Below are positions 43,219-53,243 of a stretch of 64,000 nucleotides of DNA, piece after piece; position 1 is the first letter of the stretch; each line of letters begins with the position of its first letter. This DNA comes from Pseudoselenomonas ruminantium (lineage in GTDB: Bacteria; Bacillota; Negativicutes; Selenomonadales; Selenomonadaceae). Under the pieces are notes generated by a model, which worked only from the letters and a program-made list of their open reading frames with translations, was not told where the DNA came from and did no database searches. The stretch spans positions 31,244-95,243 of the forward strand of contig NZ_FRBC01000010.1 in assembly GCF_900142515.1 (NCBI RefSeq), read 5' to 3'. Position numbers and translations under genes: made by a program.

Positions 43219-46200
43219 TTAGTCCGCTGCCTCCATAGGCACAAAGCTGCCGGTCTGCAACAGATAGAGATAGGTCTTATCCACCTTCCGCCCTAAGATT
43301 GCCTCCACAGCACTGCGGTACAGGTCCAGCTGGATCCGGTAACGCTGCCGGATACGATCCGGATCGGTCATCTTGTCAGTCTTGTAGTCAATCAAGATCA
43401 GCTCTCCCTCGGCAGTTTCCATAAGCAGGTCAATCACGCCTTGCGTGAATACCAGTTCCTCTTCTTCCTGTACTTCGGGATAAAAGTCCCTGGCCTTGAG
43501 CATCCGGCTGAATGGCAGTTCGCGATAAAGCTGGCGGGCAGTTTTCACCTGCGCTCCCAATGGTGAGTCAAAGAACCCCTGTATGCCCTTGATATAAATC
43601 ACCCTGCCCGCGCCTTCAGGCAGGATGCCCTTGGCTTCCAGCGTTTCTACCTGCTTTTTGATGCCCTGATAGCTCACATCACCATGGAAATCCAGCCTTT
43701 GCATGACAGCGTGCATGATGGTGCCCCGTTCCATGGGCGAAAGTTTTTTCTCCTGCTCCTGCATGAAGCGAGGGCGTGGCCATTCAGTTTCCAGCTCAGA
43801 CTGAGGCTGAAGCTGCACTGGCGTTGCGGCGGACACCGCCTCCAATTCATCTTCCTCATTGACCACGATCAGCTGCCGGGCCACAGGTAGTTCCTCATCC
43901 CGTTCCTGACTTGCGGCAAAGCGGCGTTTGATTTCCGTTACCGTCAATTTGGCGGGGACATGCGTGAGCCCTTTCTCGTCATATCGCCAGCCCAGCATAT
44001 GTTCCACCTGTTCCTGCTTGGGCGACGCCGGCATCGGCTCCAGACGGCTGACAGCTTGCAGCAGTTCGTCAGCGGCATCTTCTTCGTTTTTATCGGCCAT
44101 TATTTCCTGTGCTGGATAGAGGTTCACCTTGATTCGGGCCTCTGGCTCGATCCTTTTCTCTAACCCGGCCACCACATCTTCTAAACCAGCCTCCTTGCGC
44201 AAAGGTGCCCCGTCAGTGTGCCGGCTAAGCGCAGGCAATATCCAGTCAAGATAACTGCTGGCTCCCGTAATGACATCCGTTGGCAGCTGCATTGCCGGAC
44301 TGGAAGCATATTGACAGTACCGATAAAATCTTTTCGTCAGATCCTTCCCTTTTACCACACCAGTCAAAATCAATTTTTCTCTTGCTCTGGTCATGGCCAC
44401 ATAAAGGATACGCATTTCCTCAGCCTTGGATTCTGAGCGGATTTTGGCAGCAACAGCCTTCCAAGGCAAAGATTTATAGATCTGCCGCCCGACCTGTGAC
44501 CGCTGGGCGATTTTGATGCCAATTCCCAAGTCCTTATGCATCAGGAAGGAACTGTTCAAGTCCTTGAAGTTAAAGCCTTTGGCCGTATCCGCCACAATGA
44601 CCACGGGAAACTCCAGCCCCTTGCTATGGTGGATGGTCATGATTTGCACCACATTCTCGCTGGCTCCCAGCGTTCTGGCCACAGACAAATCCGTCTCCCG
44701 CTTCTGCAGATTCTCAATAAAGCGCAGGAAGCGGAAAAGCCCCCGATAGTTGGTGCGTTCAAAATCCGCAGCCCTGTCCACCAGCATGCGCAGATTAGCC
44801 TGCCGCAGCAGGCCCCCCTTGAGTCCGCCGGTATAATCGTAGTAGCCCGTTTCCCGATACAGCAGCCAGAGCAGCTCTGGCACGCTATGGCTGACAGCGA
44901 ACTTCCGCCAGCGGGCCAATTCTTCCTGAAAGGCCGCTGCGCGGGCAGCCAGTTCTTGCGGAAGTTTGCTTTCCAAAGAAAAGCTGGCCAATAAGCCATC
45001 ATAGAGGTCGCCTGTCTCAGAAGCCAGACGAATCTGCGTGAGTTCCTCCATCGAAAAGCCGCCAATCGGCGAAGCCAATACCGCAGCTAAGGGAATGTCC
45101 TGCCGCACATTGTCGATGACCTGCAGCAGAGCCAGCATCAGACGGACTTCGGCCGCCTCGAAATAGCCGCCATCCACATTGGCATACGCCGGAATGCTGT
45201 TCTTCCGCAAAGTTTCCAACAGGATGTTGGCTTTGCCGCTCACTGCCCGCAATAACACCACAATATCCCGATAAGCAAGCAAACGGTAGTTCTTCTTTTC
45301 CTTATCATAGACGAACGGGCTATCCTCCATCAACTCAGCGATTCGCTGGGCAATATACTGCGCCTCCAGCTTGAAGCCCTGCAGATCTTCCTCGCCTTCT
45401 TCCTCTGCTTCCGGGTCCACGGAGGCTTTTTCCTGTTCCTTGGTATCTTCCTGCTTCTGCAGGATCAGATCAAGCTCCAGCGGCCCTTCCAGTGTATGCT
45501 CATGCTCTGTATACTCCTCAGAACCAGGGTAAAGCTTGCTGCGCTCGTCATAGTCGATTTCTGCCGCTTCCCTTGTCATGATCTGATCGAATATATAATT
45601 TATCGGATGCAAAACTTCCTCCCGGCTGCGGAAGTTTTTTTTCATGGTAATCAGCTGATTTACGTCCTCTTCCCGCGGATTCTCCGGGAATCTGTCATAC
45701 TTAGCCAAAAAAAGTGTCGGGTCCGCCAGACGGAAACGATAGATACTCTGCTTCACATCCCCCACGATAAAGCGATTGTCTTCCCGTGCAATGAGATTGA
45801 GGATGGTTTCCTGTACTCCATTGGTGTCCTGATACTCGTCCACCATAATGGATTTGTATTTTTCCTGCAGGCTCCTGGCAGCCTCACTGGGAATGATCGT
45901 TCCATCCTCGTCATGGACACAGAGAATCTCCAATGCATAATGTTCCAAATCGTTGAAGTCCAGGACATTGCGCTCCTTTTTCGCCGCCTGCAAAGCCTTG
46001 CCAAAATCCAGCACCAACTGCGCATAGACTGCCACAGCCCGCTGATTGGCCCGCATTGTTTTCTCCAGCTGCGCCGCCGTCTGTCCCATATAATAGTCGG
46101 CCACTCTTTTCAAGGCCTTCTTGACCTCATCCCGATGATTGCTGAACTGTTCCCGCACCTCAGGATAGATGGTTTTCAGATCGTTATAAGCCTTGCCCCG

Positions 46201-47109
46201 CATGACCTTCCAAGAGAATTTGCTCACCTGCCGGACCAGTTCATCCCATTTTTCCATGCTGGGATCATCTTCCATCACATGGAAGGCCTCCCGGATATCA
46301 TTAAGACCTGCCAAGTCCTGCTGTATCAGCTCTTCATACGGAGCCCAGGCAGCAGCCAATTGCGCATCTCCAGCGCATCTGACCAGCGCCGCCAATTCCT
46401 CATATTGACGGATCACAGCCATAAGTCCAATCTTGATAGCCGGAATGATTCCTCCCAGCCACAGGGAATCAGCCAGCGTCTCCACATCACGATCCCGCTG
46501 ATTGGTCAGCCATTTTTCGGGAAAAGGCTGGCTCTGGGCAAAGTTATGCAATTTCAAGACAGCCTTTTGGACTTCCTCGTCAGCTTTTTCATCGCCATAA
46601 TCGTCCATAAAAGAGACAAACGACTCCCAAGCAGGCAGGTCTTCAGCCGCTAAAGGACGTTCATATTTTTCCTCCAGCAGCGCTTCCAAAACATCCTGCT
46701 TCAGCAGTACCATTTCCTGTTCATTAGCCAGCCTGAATTTCGGGTCCACATCGATGGCATCAATATGCTGACGGATTACCCGCTGACAAAACGCATGAAA
46801 GGTACTGATATCGGCCCCCGTCAGCAAAACCATCTGCCGGTTCAGGTGTTTGACCAGTTTGCTGTTCATGGGATCTACATTATCCAGAGCCTTTGCCAGT
46901 GCTCCCTCAATACGCTCCCGCATCTCTGCTGCTGCCGCATTGGTGAACGTCACGACCAGCAATTCCTCCACACTCAGCGTTCCTTCAACCAACTGACGGA
47001 TAATACGTTCTACCAGCACCCGGGTTTTACCAGAACCGGCAGCGGCAGCCACCAGTATATTCTTATCCCGAACTTCAATAGCTTTCTTCTGGTCCTCGGT
47101 AAATGACAT
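43219..47109 (-). CDS. addA: ATP-dependent helicase/nuclease subunit A (AddA)
   Basis: 1296 residues. With AddB it resects double-strand breaks for recombination. The UvrD-type helicase begins TEDQKKAIEV, with Walker A AAAGSGKTRVLVERI, DEYQDTNGVQE (motif II) and MTIHHSKGLEFPVV (motif V). The C-terminal RecB-type nuclease has ELILIDYKTDKM. The start ATG 47109 lies within addB, overlapping its 3' end by 35 bases, so translation is coupled. Confidence 0.96.
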   Translation of the reverse strand: MSFTEDQKKAIEVRDKNILVAAAAGSGKTRVLVERIIRQLVEGTLSVEELLVVTFTNAAAAEMRERIEGALAKALDNVDPMNSKLVKHLNRQMVLLTGADISTFHAFCQRVIRQHIDAIDVDPKFRLANEQEMVLLKQDVLEALLEEKYERPLAAEDLPAWESFVSFMDDYGDEKADEEVQKAVLKLHNFAQSQPFPEKWLTNQRDRDVETLADSLWLGGIIPAIKIGLMAVIRQYEELAALVRCAGDAQLAAAWAPYEELIQQDLAGLNDIREAFHVMEDDPSMEKWDELVRQVSKFSWKVMRGKAYNDLKTIYPEVREQFSNHRDEVKKALKRVADYYMGQTAAQLEKTMRANQRAVAVYAQLVLDFGKALQAAKKERNVLDFNDLEHYALEILCVHDEDGTIIPSEAARSLQEKYKSIMVDEYQDTNGVQETILNLIAREDNRFIVGDVKQSIYRFRLADPTLFLAKYDRFPENPREEDVNQLITMKKNFRSREEVLHPINYIFDQIMTREAAEIDYDERSKLYPGSEEYTEHEHTLEGPLELDLILQKQEDTKEQEKASVDPEAEEEGEEDLQGFKLEAQYIAQRIAELMEDSPFVYDKEKKNYRLLAYRDIVVLLRAVSGKANILLETLRKNSIPAYANVDGGYFEAAEVRLMLALLQVIDNVRQDIPLAAVLASPIGGFSMEELTQIRLASETGDLYDGLLASFSLESKLPQELAARAAAFQEELARWRKFAVSHSVPELLWLLYRETGYYDYTGGLKGGLLRQANLRMLVDRAADFERTNYRGLFRFLRFIENLQKRETDLSVARTLGASENVVQIMTIHHSKGLEFPVVIVADTAKGFNFKDLNSSFLMHKDLGIGIKIAQRSQVGRQIYKSLPWKAVAAKIRSESKAEEMRILYVAMTRAREKLILTGVVKGKDLTKRFYRYCQYASSPAMQLPTDVITGASSYLDWILPALSRHTDGAPLRKEAGLEDVVAGLEKRIEPEARIKVNLYPAQEIMADKNEEDAADELLQAVSRLEPMPASPKQEQVEHMLGWRYDEKGLTHVPAKLTVTEIKRRFAASQERDEELPVARQLIVVNEEDELEAVSAATPVQLQPQSELETEWPRPRFMQEQEKKLSPMERGTIMHAVMQRLDFHGDVSYQGIKKQVETLEAKGILPEGAGRVIYIKGIQGFFDSPLGAQVKTARQLYRELPFSRMLKARDFYPEVQEEEELVFTQGVIDLLMETAEGELILIDYKTDKMTDPDRIRQRYRIQLDLYRSAVEAILGRKVDKTYLYLLQTGSFVPMEAAD

Positions 47110-50100
47110 CAGCTAAATCCTCTCTTCCAATCTTTTCCGCCATCAGGCGTTCCATTTCTTCTTCAGCAAAATTGCCCACATCACGATAGGCAAAACCTTC
47201 AATGTCCGGCTCAAAGCCGCAAAGCACCCGATAGCTGCAATAAGTACAGGCGGTGCGGTCACCATTTCGATAAGGTTTTATCTGAATATTGCCTGCCAGG
47301 ATAGCCTTGCCTGTATCCCGCAAGATATAATCCACATATCCCAGCATCAGCTCAAATTCCTTTGCCGTGCGGATATAATGGTTCTTCTGGCTGTTTTTGT
47401 CCAAAGAACCATCTTTATTGAGCTTTGGCTTTATATGTTCCATAGTCGCATCGATGCTGCGAAGGACGTCCATATCTGCCAATACCCAGCCCGGCATCGC
47501 CAACTGGCTTTTTATCTTTTGCGCCAGTTTTTCTTCACTGAGCGCCTTATCGCTAACGATTGTGGGATTTTTCAACAGGGAATAAAGGATTCCCGCCGGC
47601 AGCCGCTCCCTGTCCTGCTGTTTCAAGAGTTCCTGCCCCACCAGCATATAAACCAGCAGCTGCAGTTTCAGACCATAATACACTTCAAAGAGATTGATGG
47701 CTGCCTGCCCCGTCTTATAGTCCAGGATCAGGAAATAATTGTTGGTCTGATGCACATCCAAACGGTCAATCTGCCCCTTCAGCGTCAAGGAAAAGCCATT
47801 GCCCAGGGGCAGCGGGGTCAGCTGCACCTTATCTGCCTTATGGCCAAATCCTTCCTCAAAATAGGCTGGCTGGAATTCGGAAACCGCGGCCCAGGCAGAC
47901 AGATGATTGACTGCCTGCAAGGCCGTAGTCTCCATACGCCGCTTGTAGTGACGATAATCCGGACGGCTCAGCAGTATCTCGCTTTGCAAGCGAGGCGCAA
48001 TGGTTTCCACCAGCTCATGGCAGATATCTCCCCGGCGCTTCTCGGGTACATCCTGCCAGCGATGGTCATAATCTCGGCTGACCATTTCTCCGTATTCCCG
48101 GATCACCTCATGCAACAGCTGCCCCAGATCCATCTGCCGGAACTCATAGCTATGACGTTCCTGCAGTTTCAACCCATACTTCACAAAATGACTGAAGGGG
48201 CACTGGCGAAACTTCTCAAACTGCGTGACACTACCCCGCAGGAACTTTCCCTTCAGATAGATGGCCTGTGCCAGTTCCGAAGGAATTTCGCCTACAGGAG
48301 CTTTTGGGGCCAAACCGGCCAGCGCCAGTTTCATCGGCCGCTGCAAGTCCGGCTGTTTCAAAGCCCAGTTATACACATCCTGCCAGAATTCCTCCATCCG
48401 GCCTTCATCCCGCTGACCGCGCAAAGCATTGGCAAGACCAGACACCGCCGGAACCGGAGCCGATAACTGCAACAGGTCATCGCGCCTCAATGTTTCCACG
48501 GGAATGGAAATAAACTCAATCTGCGGGAAACAATGCCACAATTTCCCGACCAAAGATGCAGGCTGCAGGCCATTGCCCTCCGCATCGGCCAGTGCATAAG
48601 AAATCCAAAGATATTCGCTGGCCTCATTGAACCCTCGGTAGAGCAGGAACCGCTCGCCAAAGCTGCGCTCCTGGCTGCCCCGGGATATTACCGGCTTTTT
48701 TCCGTCCTCAGCAGGCATTTTTTCCAAGGCATCAGCCAGATGCAGCCTGTCTGCATCGGTGAACATCCCCGCTTCACCAATGCGCCGGGGCATGGCGCCC
48801 GCATTGGCCCCCAGGATATAGATGGCCCGGCTGCCGGCCATGCTGTTCTGATCCAGAGAAGATACGGTCACATAGTCCAGTCCCGGTGGGATCAGGGACA
48901 GGCTCACGGCATCCAGGCCGTCCCCGAGCACCGCCGCAAAGTCACTGAGGCTCATCTTTTCCTGACCGCTTATTTCCACCAGCTGGTCGAAAAATTCCAT
49001 GATATCTTCCCAAATCTGCCTGTGTTCCGCACTGTCTGCCATCCTGCCTTCAGCTTCAGCCACTTCCTGCCATTTTGCCAGATGGGCAGGCACTTCCAGC
49101 GCCACCAGGAAATCATAAAGTGCCGTGACCCGGCTGGTCACATCCTCCGCCTGCCGGATTGACTGGTCAAACACACACAGCGCTTCCACCGCCTGCCGCC
49201 GCAAACCGTCAATAAGCTGCAACCGTGCCTGCGTTTCTTCGTCTACCTCCGCCTCTTCTGTATCCAATGCGTAACGACGGTGCCAACGCCAATCCTCTGT
49301 CTGCAGCCACCGCTTGCGCCCCCGGATACCAAATTCCAGTACATAGTTTTCGAGTTTATCCACATCATCCCGCACCAGTGGAAAAAAGCCCGTGCGCAGA
49401 CAGCGGAAGATATTCTCGTAATTCCAGCCCCTCTGTACGACTTCCAACGCCGACCGCAGCAGTTCTGCCAAAGGATGGTGGATACTCTGCCGCTTACCAT
49501 CCTGGAAAAACGGAATCCCGTAATCCTGAAAGACCAGCGGCAGGACACCATCATAATCCTCAGCATTGCGGATAAGCACACCGATTTCCCGATAACGATA
49601 GCCTTTCTCCCGCACTAAGCGCAGGATATCTGCCGCTGCCGTCTCCACCTCGATACGGCGATTAGCCGCTTCCACCAGACGCAGACTCTCTGATTTCTCC
49701 TGCATTGCTTCTGCCTGACCGAACAACGTTCGCTCCAGCCAGCCCAAAGCAGGATTTTTAGCTCGCTGATTTACTGTCAGCAACTTCACCGGCTGCCAAA
49801 AAACAACCTTATTGGATACCAGTTCCTGCAACATGCGGCAGATATTCTCCATGGTGCGATAAGGACGGTTGAAAAGCCCCGTTTCATTGGTATTTTCCGG
49901 CAGCTGGAAATCAATCCTGCCATCAGGCAGGTGTTCCCCCATCAGGGGCAGGGTGATATGAACTTTCGCTGCACTGGACAATATGGCCGCCAACACATTC
50001 ATTTCCTGTGGATTGAAGAATACGAAGCCGTCAATCCAGACTTCAGCCCCCTGCATAAGTTCTGCCTGTGGAATCTTATCGGCCAGGATGTTCATCAGAT

Positions 50101-50659
50101 CTTCCGCATCATTGGTACGGCCAGCCATGGCCGCGGCAAACTCATCGGCCAAAGTGCTCAGCTCCCGTACCTTGCCGGAAAGCCGCTCCTGCCCTGTCCC
50201 CACCATATCCGCCGCCTGCCGCAGGGTATCGGTGGACAAACGATAGCTCTTAATCTCCTTGATGGCATCGGACAGGGTTTCCGTAAAGCCCCGCTGCCGA
50301 GCCGCCCGGGCAAAGACAGTCAAGTCCTTATCCTTCTGATGCTGCAAGAGCAGCTTCTGCAGCAAGAGCCGTCGCCCCACATCACTGATGCGGGGGATAT
50401 CGCCGCCCCCTGTTTCCAGCAGGATCTGACGGGCAAAGCGCCGGAACCCGAACACATAGGCACGGAAAAAACCTTGCCCCGTCTTTGCCATCATAGTGGC
50501 CAGTTCCCGCTCGGTCTTATAGGTCATATGCTCCGGCAAGAGCAGAATGAGTGCCGGCCCTAAAGGGCGTTTGGTCATTTCTTCCTGCATGTCTGCCAGA
50601 CAGGTATGTGTCTTGCCCGTGCCGCTGCGGCCGATGATAAAGTCTAAAGTTGCTGTCAT
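47075..50659 (-). CDS. addB: ATP-dependent nuclease subunit B (AddB)
   Basis: 1194 residues. The N-terminal Walker A is IIGRSGTGKTHTC. The helicase-like core is degenerate, and the C-terminal nuclease domain has YFLILDYKTGQAA. The iron-sulfur cluster cysteines are visible in FRQCPFSHF and in CTYCSYRVLCGF near the C-terminus. The start is taken at ATG 50659 with AGGG six bases before; ATG 50665 overlaps that site. It is first in the addB-addA-ZIP run. Confidence 0.95.
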   Translation of the reverse strand: MTATLDFIIGRSGTGKTHTCLADMQEEMTKRPLGPALILLLPEHMTYKTERELATMMAKTGQGFFRAYVFGFRRFARQILLETGGGDIPRISDVGRRLLLQKLLLQHQKDKDLTVFARAARQRGFTETLSDAIKEIKSYRLSTDTLRQAADMVGTGQERLSGKVRELSTLADEFAAAMAGRTNDAEDLMNILADKIPQAELMQGAEVWIDGFVFFNPQEMNVLAAILSSAAKVHITLPLMGEHLPDGRIDFQLPENTNETGLFNRPYRTMENICRMLQELVSNKVVFWQPVKLLTVNQRAKNPALGWLERTLFGQAEAMQEKSESLRLVEAANRRIEVETAAADILRLVREKGYRYREIGVLIRNAEDYDGVLPLVFQDYGIPFFQDGKRQSIHHPLAELLRSALEVVQRGWNYENIFRCLRTGFFPLVRDDVDKLENYVLEFGIRGRKRWLQTEDWRWHRRYALDTEEAEVDEETQARLQLIDGLRRQAVEALCVFDQSIRQAEDVTSRVTALYDFLVALEVPAHLAKWQEVAEAEGRMADSAEHRQIWEDIMEFFDQLVEISGQEKMSLSDFAAVLGDGLDAVSLSLIPPGLDYVTVSSLDQNSMAGSRAIYILGANAGAMPRRIGEAGMFTDADRLHLADALEKMPAEDGKKPVISRGSQERSFGERFLLYRGFNEASEYLWISYALADAEGNGLQPASLVGKLWHCFPQIEFISIPVETLRRDDLLQLSAPVPAVSGLANALRGQRDEGRMEEFWQDVYNWALKQPDLQRPMKLALAGLAPKAPVGEIPSELAQAIYLKGKFLRGSVTQFEKFRQCPFSHFVKYGLKLQERHSYEFRQMDLGQLLHEVIREYGEMVSRDYDHRWQDVPEKRRGDICHELVETIAPRLQSEILLSRPDYRHYKRRMETTALQAVNHLSAWAAVSEFQPAYFEEGFGHKADKVQLTPLPLGNGFSLTLKGQIDRLDVHQTNNYFLILDYKTGQAAINLFEVYYGLKLQLLVYMLVGQELLKQQDRERLPAGILYSLLKNPTIVSDKALSEEKLAQKIKSQLAMPGWVLADMDVLRSIDATMEHIKPKLNKDGSLDKNSQKNHYIRTAKEFELMLGYVDYILRDTGKAILAGNIQIKPYRNGDRTACTYCSYRVLCGFEPDIEGFAYRDVGNFAEEEMERLMAEKIGREDLADVIYRGPEESY

Positions 50660-50675
50660 ATCCATCCCTCATACA

Positions 50676-50705
50676 AAAGCCTTCCCCATTGGGGAAGGCT
50701 TTTTA
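50676..50705. terminator. Terminator between the PaaK-like gene and addB
   Basis: AAAAGCCTTCCCC-AT-TGGGGAAGGCTTTTT can terminate in either direction. On the minus strand it follows the PaaK-like gene's stop by a few bases. Confidence 0.9.
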
Positions 50706-50707
50706 AT

Positions 50708-51685
50708 TCACATAAATGTAAATGGTGTAGTTACTCTGTGCAATGTCCGCCCACAATCGCATACATCCGTTTCCAGCATAACTGCCTGACCGGTTCGATA
50801 GCGAATCAGCGGTATGGCTTCTGCCGCCAACGTGGTCACCACCAATTCCCCCATCTGATGAGGCTCGGTCACCACCTGATCGCTATGGAAAGCCACAATC
50901 TCCGGATAGAAGTAATCCTCCTGAATATGGTAGCCCTTATGGGCTTCACATTGATAGAGCATGCTGGCCGTCCCCAACTCCGCCGGTTCATAGAGATTAT
51001 AGACCGTGGCATGAGTACGGTCGGCAATATGCCGCTGCATGGCATTCTGCAATCCCTGCTGATTCAGGCAAAGGACACGCGTCAATGGATAGTCCGCAAT
51101 ATTCTTGCCCGTGGCCTGCAGCTGGATAATCAACTGCATGATCAGCTGGGGAGAACTCACGATGGTGTCCATACTGATGAGTTCCATCATACGCAACCAC
51201 TGACGGTAATCCGTGCCCATAGCCACAACCGTAGCACCAAGCATCTCCAGCGCATACTGGATATCCATGATACGGCTATCGGACATATCCCCTTGCAAAG
51301 CAACCACCGAAGTCTGATTGATACCCGTGGCCACTAGAGAACGCGTCAGCATCTCCACATTATGTCCCACATCGCCTGCCGTGTAGAACTTTGTCACCTC
51401 ACCATTTTCCTGCTGCACCACACTGAAGCGGATAATCCCCGATAAAGGCATGGTCAGCATATCCAGCGAATCAACTTGAAACAGCTCATTAGCTGTCAGG
51501 AAAGGAAGCCTTCTGATATCCTCAAGACTTTTGATATCGCCTGCCGACACTCCTGCCTTGGCAAACTTCTGCTGGTAGAAGAAACTCTTTTCCTCTGCCC
51601 ATTTCAGCTGCTTCTGCAGACGTTCTAACTGCAAGGCTTGCAGGCTTTCCCTATCTAGTTGTTCTATCTGTTGATTCGCGTACAT
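50708..51685 (-). CDS. Phenylacetate-CoA ligase-like protein, lacking P-loop and C-terminal lid
   Basis: 325 residues; PaaK enzymes are about 430. The start LDRESLQALQLERLQKQLKWAEEKSFFYQQKF and the end EAIPLIRYRTGQAVMLETDVCDCGRT follow the PaaK family (RYRTGD and CxCGR). At the expected nucleotide loop, however, the sequence is IIRFSVVQQENGEVTKFY instead of the SSGTTG motif. It also stops soon after the CDCGR motif, without the mobile C-terminal domain. It probably does not catalyse acyl-CoA formation. It lies after cheR by 39 bases. Role unknown. Confidence 0.75.
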   Translation of the reverse strand: MYANQQIEQLDRESLQALQLERLQKQLKWAEEKSFFYQQKFAKAGVSAGDIKSLEDIRRLPFLTANELFQVDSLDMLTMPLSGIIRFSVVQQENGEVTKFYTAGDVGHNVEMLTRSLVATGINQTSVVALQGDMSDSRIMDIQYALEMLGATVVAMGTDYRQWLRMMELISMDTIVSSPQLIMQLIIQLQATGKNIADYPLTRVLCLNQQGLQNAMQRHIADRTHATVYNLYEPAELGTASMLYQCEAHKGYHIQEDYFYPEIVAFHSDQVVTEPHQMGELVVTTLAAEAIPLIRYRTGQAVMLETDVCDCGRTLHRVTTPFTFM

Positions 51686-51724
51686 GACTTAGCTCCGATC
51701 TTTTCTTAATAAATGGCGACTCTC

Positions 51725-52513
51725 TTATGCCAAAGGCTTTTGATAGAAGAACGGCTGGAAACTGGTATAGCCTAATTTACGGAAGTTCAGGATGGCCTCA
51801 GTAGCACCGACAAAGAGGATGCCACCAGGCTTCAGTGCCTTGAAGAAGTTCGCATAGAGCTGGTCTTTGGCCTCCTCCGTGAAATAAATAACCACATTGC
51901 GGCAAAGAATCAGGTCAAAACCATTTTCGAAGGGGTCCTTCAGCAGGTTATGCCGTTTGAACTCGATGCAGCTCTTTATGTCCTGACTGACCGCGTATTT
52001 ATCTCCTTCAACAGTCGTAAAATACTTATTCAGGCGCTCCGGCTTCATAGCCTTGATTTCATCTTTGTTATAGACACCGCGCTTTGCCTTGGCCAGGATT
52101 TCGATATCCAGATCCGATGCCAGGATGCGGTGGCGGGTATTCGGTGTCATCTCCTTCATGATAATGGCCAGCGAATAAGGTTCTGCCCCGATGGAACAGC
52201 CCGCACTCCAGATATTGAGCTTGGACGAACGCTTCAGCAAATCCGGAATGACATCCGTCTCCAGCTTGCCAAACTTCTCTGGCGTACGGAAGAACTCTGA
52301 CACGTTGATGGTCAGATACTCGATGAATGCGGCAAAATCATCTTTATTCTTGGCCGCATTGTCAAAATACGCCACATAGGAATCCATATTGGCTCTGGTC
52401 ACCAGATTGCCGATACGCCTCTTCATCTGCGGTTCTTTATATAAATCGAGGTCAATTTCCGTCTTGGCCTTCAATTTTCTCTTAAACTCTGCCCAATCCT
52501 TTTCATCCATCAT
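51725..52513 (-). CDS. cheR: Chemotaxis protein methyltransferase CheR
   Basis: 262 residues from ATG 52513 behind GGGAGG. It methylates glutamates on chemoreceptors with S-adenosylmethionine. The N-terminal helical domain contains EPQMKRRIGNLVTRAN. NVSEFFRTPEKF precedes the SAM-binding IWSAGCSIGAEPYSLAI, and LILCRNVVIYFTEEAK and LKPGGILFVGATEAI complete the fold. No other che gene is beside it. It shares the chromosome segment with a chemoreceptor 10 kb upstream. Confidence 0.94.
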   Translation of the reverse strand: MMDEKDWAEFKRKLKAKTEIDLDLYKEPQMKRRIGNLVTRANMDSYVAYFDNAAKNKDDFAAFIEYLTINVSEFFRTPEKFGKLETDVIPDLLKRSSKLNIWSAGCSIGAEPYSLAIIMKEMTPNTRHRILASDLDIEILAKAKRGVYNKDEIKAMKPERLNKYFTTVEGDKYAVSQDIKSCIEFKRHNLLKDPFENGFDLILCRNVVIYFTEEAKDQLYANFFKALKPGGILFVGATEAILNFRKLGYTSFQPFFYQKPLA

Positions 52514-52663
52514 CTTTGGTCCCTCCCAATCTCCTCTGGTCTGCTTACAATAAACCAATCCTGTTTACTCTATGTACTATTCCCTTTCCATCCAAAAAAA
52601 TCCTGCCTTTTCCCGCAAGACCGCGAAAATAATTTCACATTCTTTCAATATTTTACCATAAAT

Positions 52664-52703
52664 AAAGCCTGCTGGCACCTTTTTTTGGCAGCCAGCAGGC
52701 TTT
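52664..52703 (-). terminator. Terminator of the Hsp20 gene
   Basis: AAAGCCTGCTGGC and GCCAGCAGGCTTT form a 13-base perfect stem, 22 bases after the stop codon. Confidence 0.85.
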
Positions 52704-52725
52704 CATTCTCAAAATATATATCCAA

Positions 52726-53172
52726 TCACTCGATATCAAACACCGTGCGGTTCTCATCTTCCGTCTGTTTCGGCAGGACGATATGCAGGATACCATTCTC
52801 AAAGGCCACATTGACGGATTTCTTGTCAATGCCATCAATATAGAACGTGCGCTCGAAATCGCCGCTCTTGCGTTCCCGGCAGAGATACTTGATGCTGGCA
52901 TCCGCAGCTTCTGCCCGCTGGGCCTTGATGCGCAGATAATTGTCATCATCATAGGACACCGTGATCTGTTCCTTGTAGAAGCCCGGCAATTCCGCAAAAA
53001 GCTCATAGGCCGCATCCGTCTCAATCACGTCCACCTTGAAGGAAGACAAGGCCCCGCTGACTTTGCCCAGCGGATTCAGCGACTGCTCGGCAGCATAGCT
53101 CAACACCTTCTCCAAAACATCATAACCACGCTCCGCATTTTCCCGGAGATGAAATGGTACTGCTCTGAACAT
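52726..53172 (-). CDS. Hsp20/alpha-crystallin family small heat shock protein
   Basis: 148 residues from ATG 53172 behind GGGAGGGG. The alpha-crystallin domain covers about 48-140, with VDVIETDAAYELFAELPGFY at its start, the beta strands LRIKAQR and FERTFYID, and the conserved NGILHIVLPK near the end. It is an ATP-independent holdase chaperone in the cytoplasm. No CIRCE element was seen upstream. Confidence 0.92.
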   Translation of the reverse strand: MFRAVPFHLRENAERGYDVLEKVLSYAAEQSLNPLGKVSGALSSFKVDVIETDAAYELFAELPGFYKEQITVSYDDDNYLRIKAQRAEAADASIKYLCRERKSGDFERTFYIDGIDKKSVNVAFENGILHIVLPKQTEDENRTVFDIE

Positions 53173-53243
53173 AAGAACCCCTCCCACAGATAAAATGGAA
53201 AACTTGCTTCGATATGTCCTATTATACTATAATATTCAGAATA

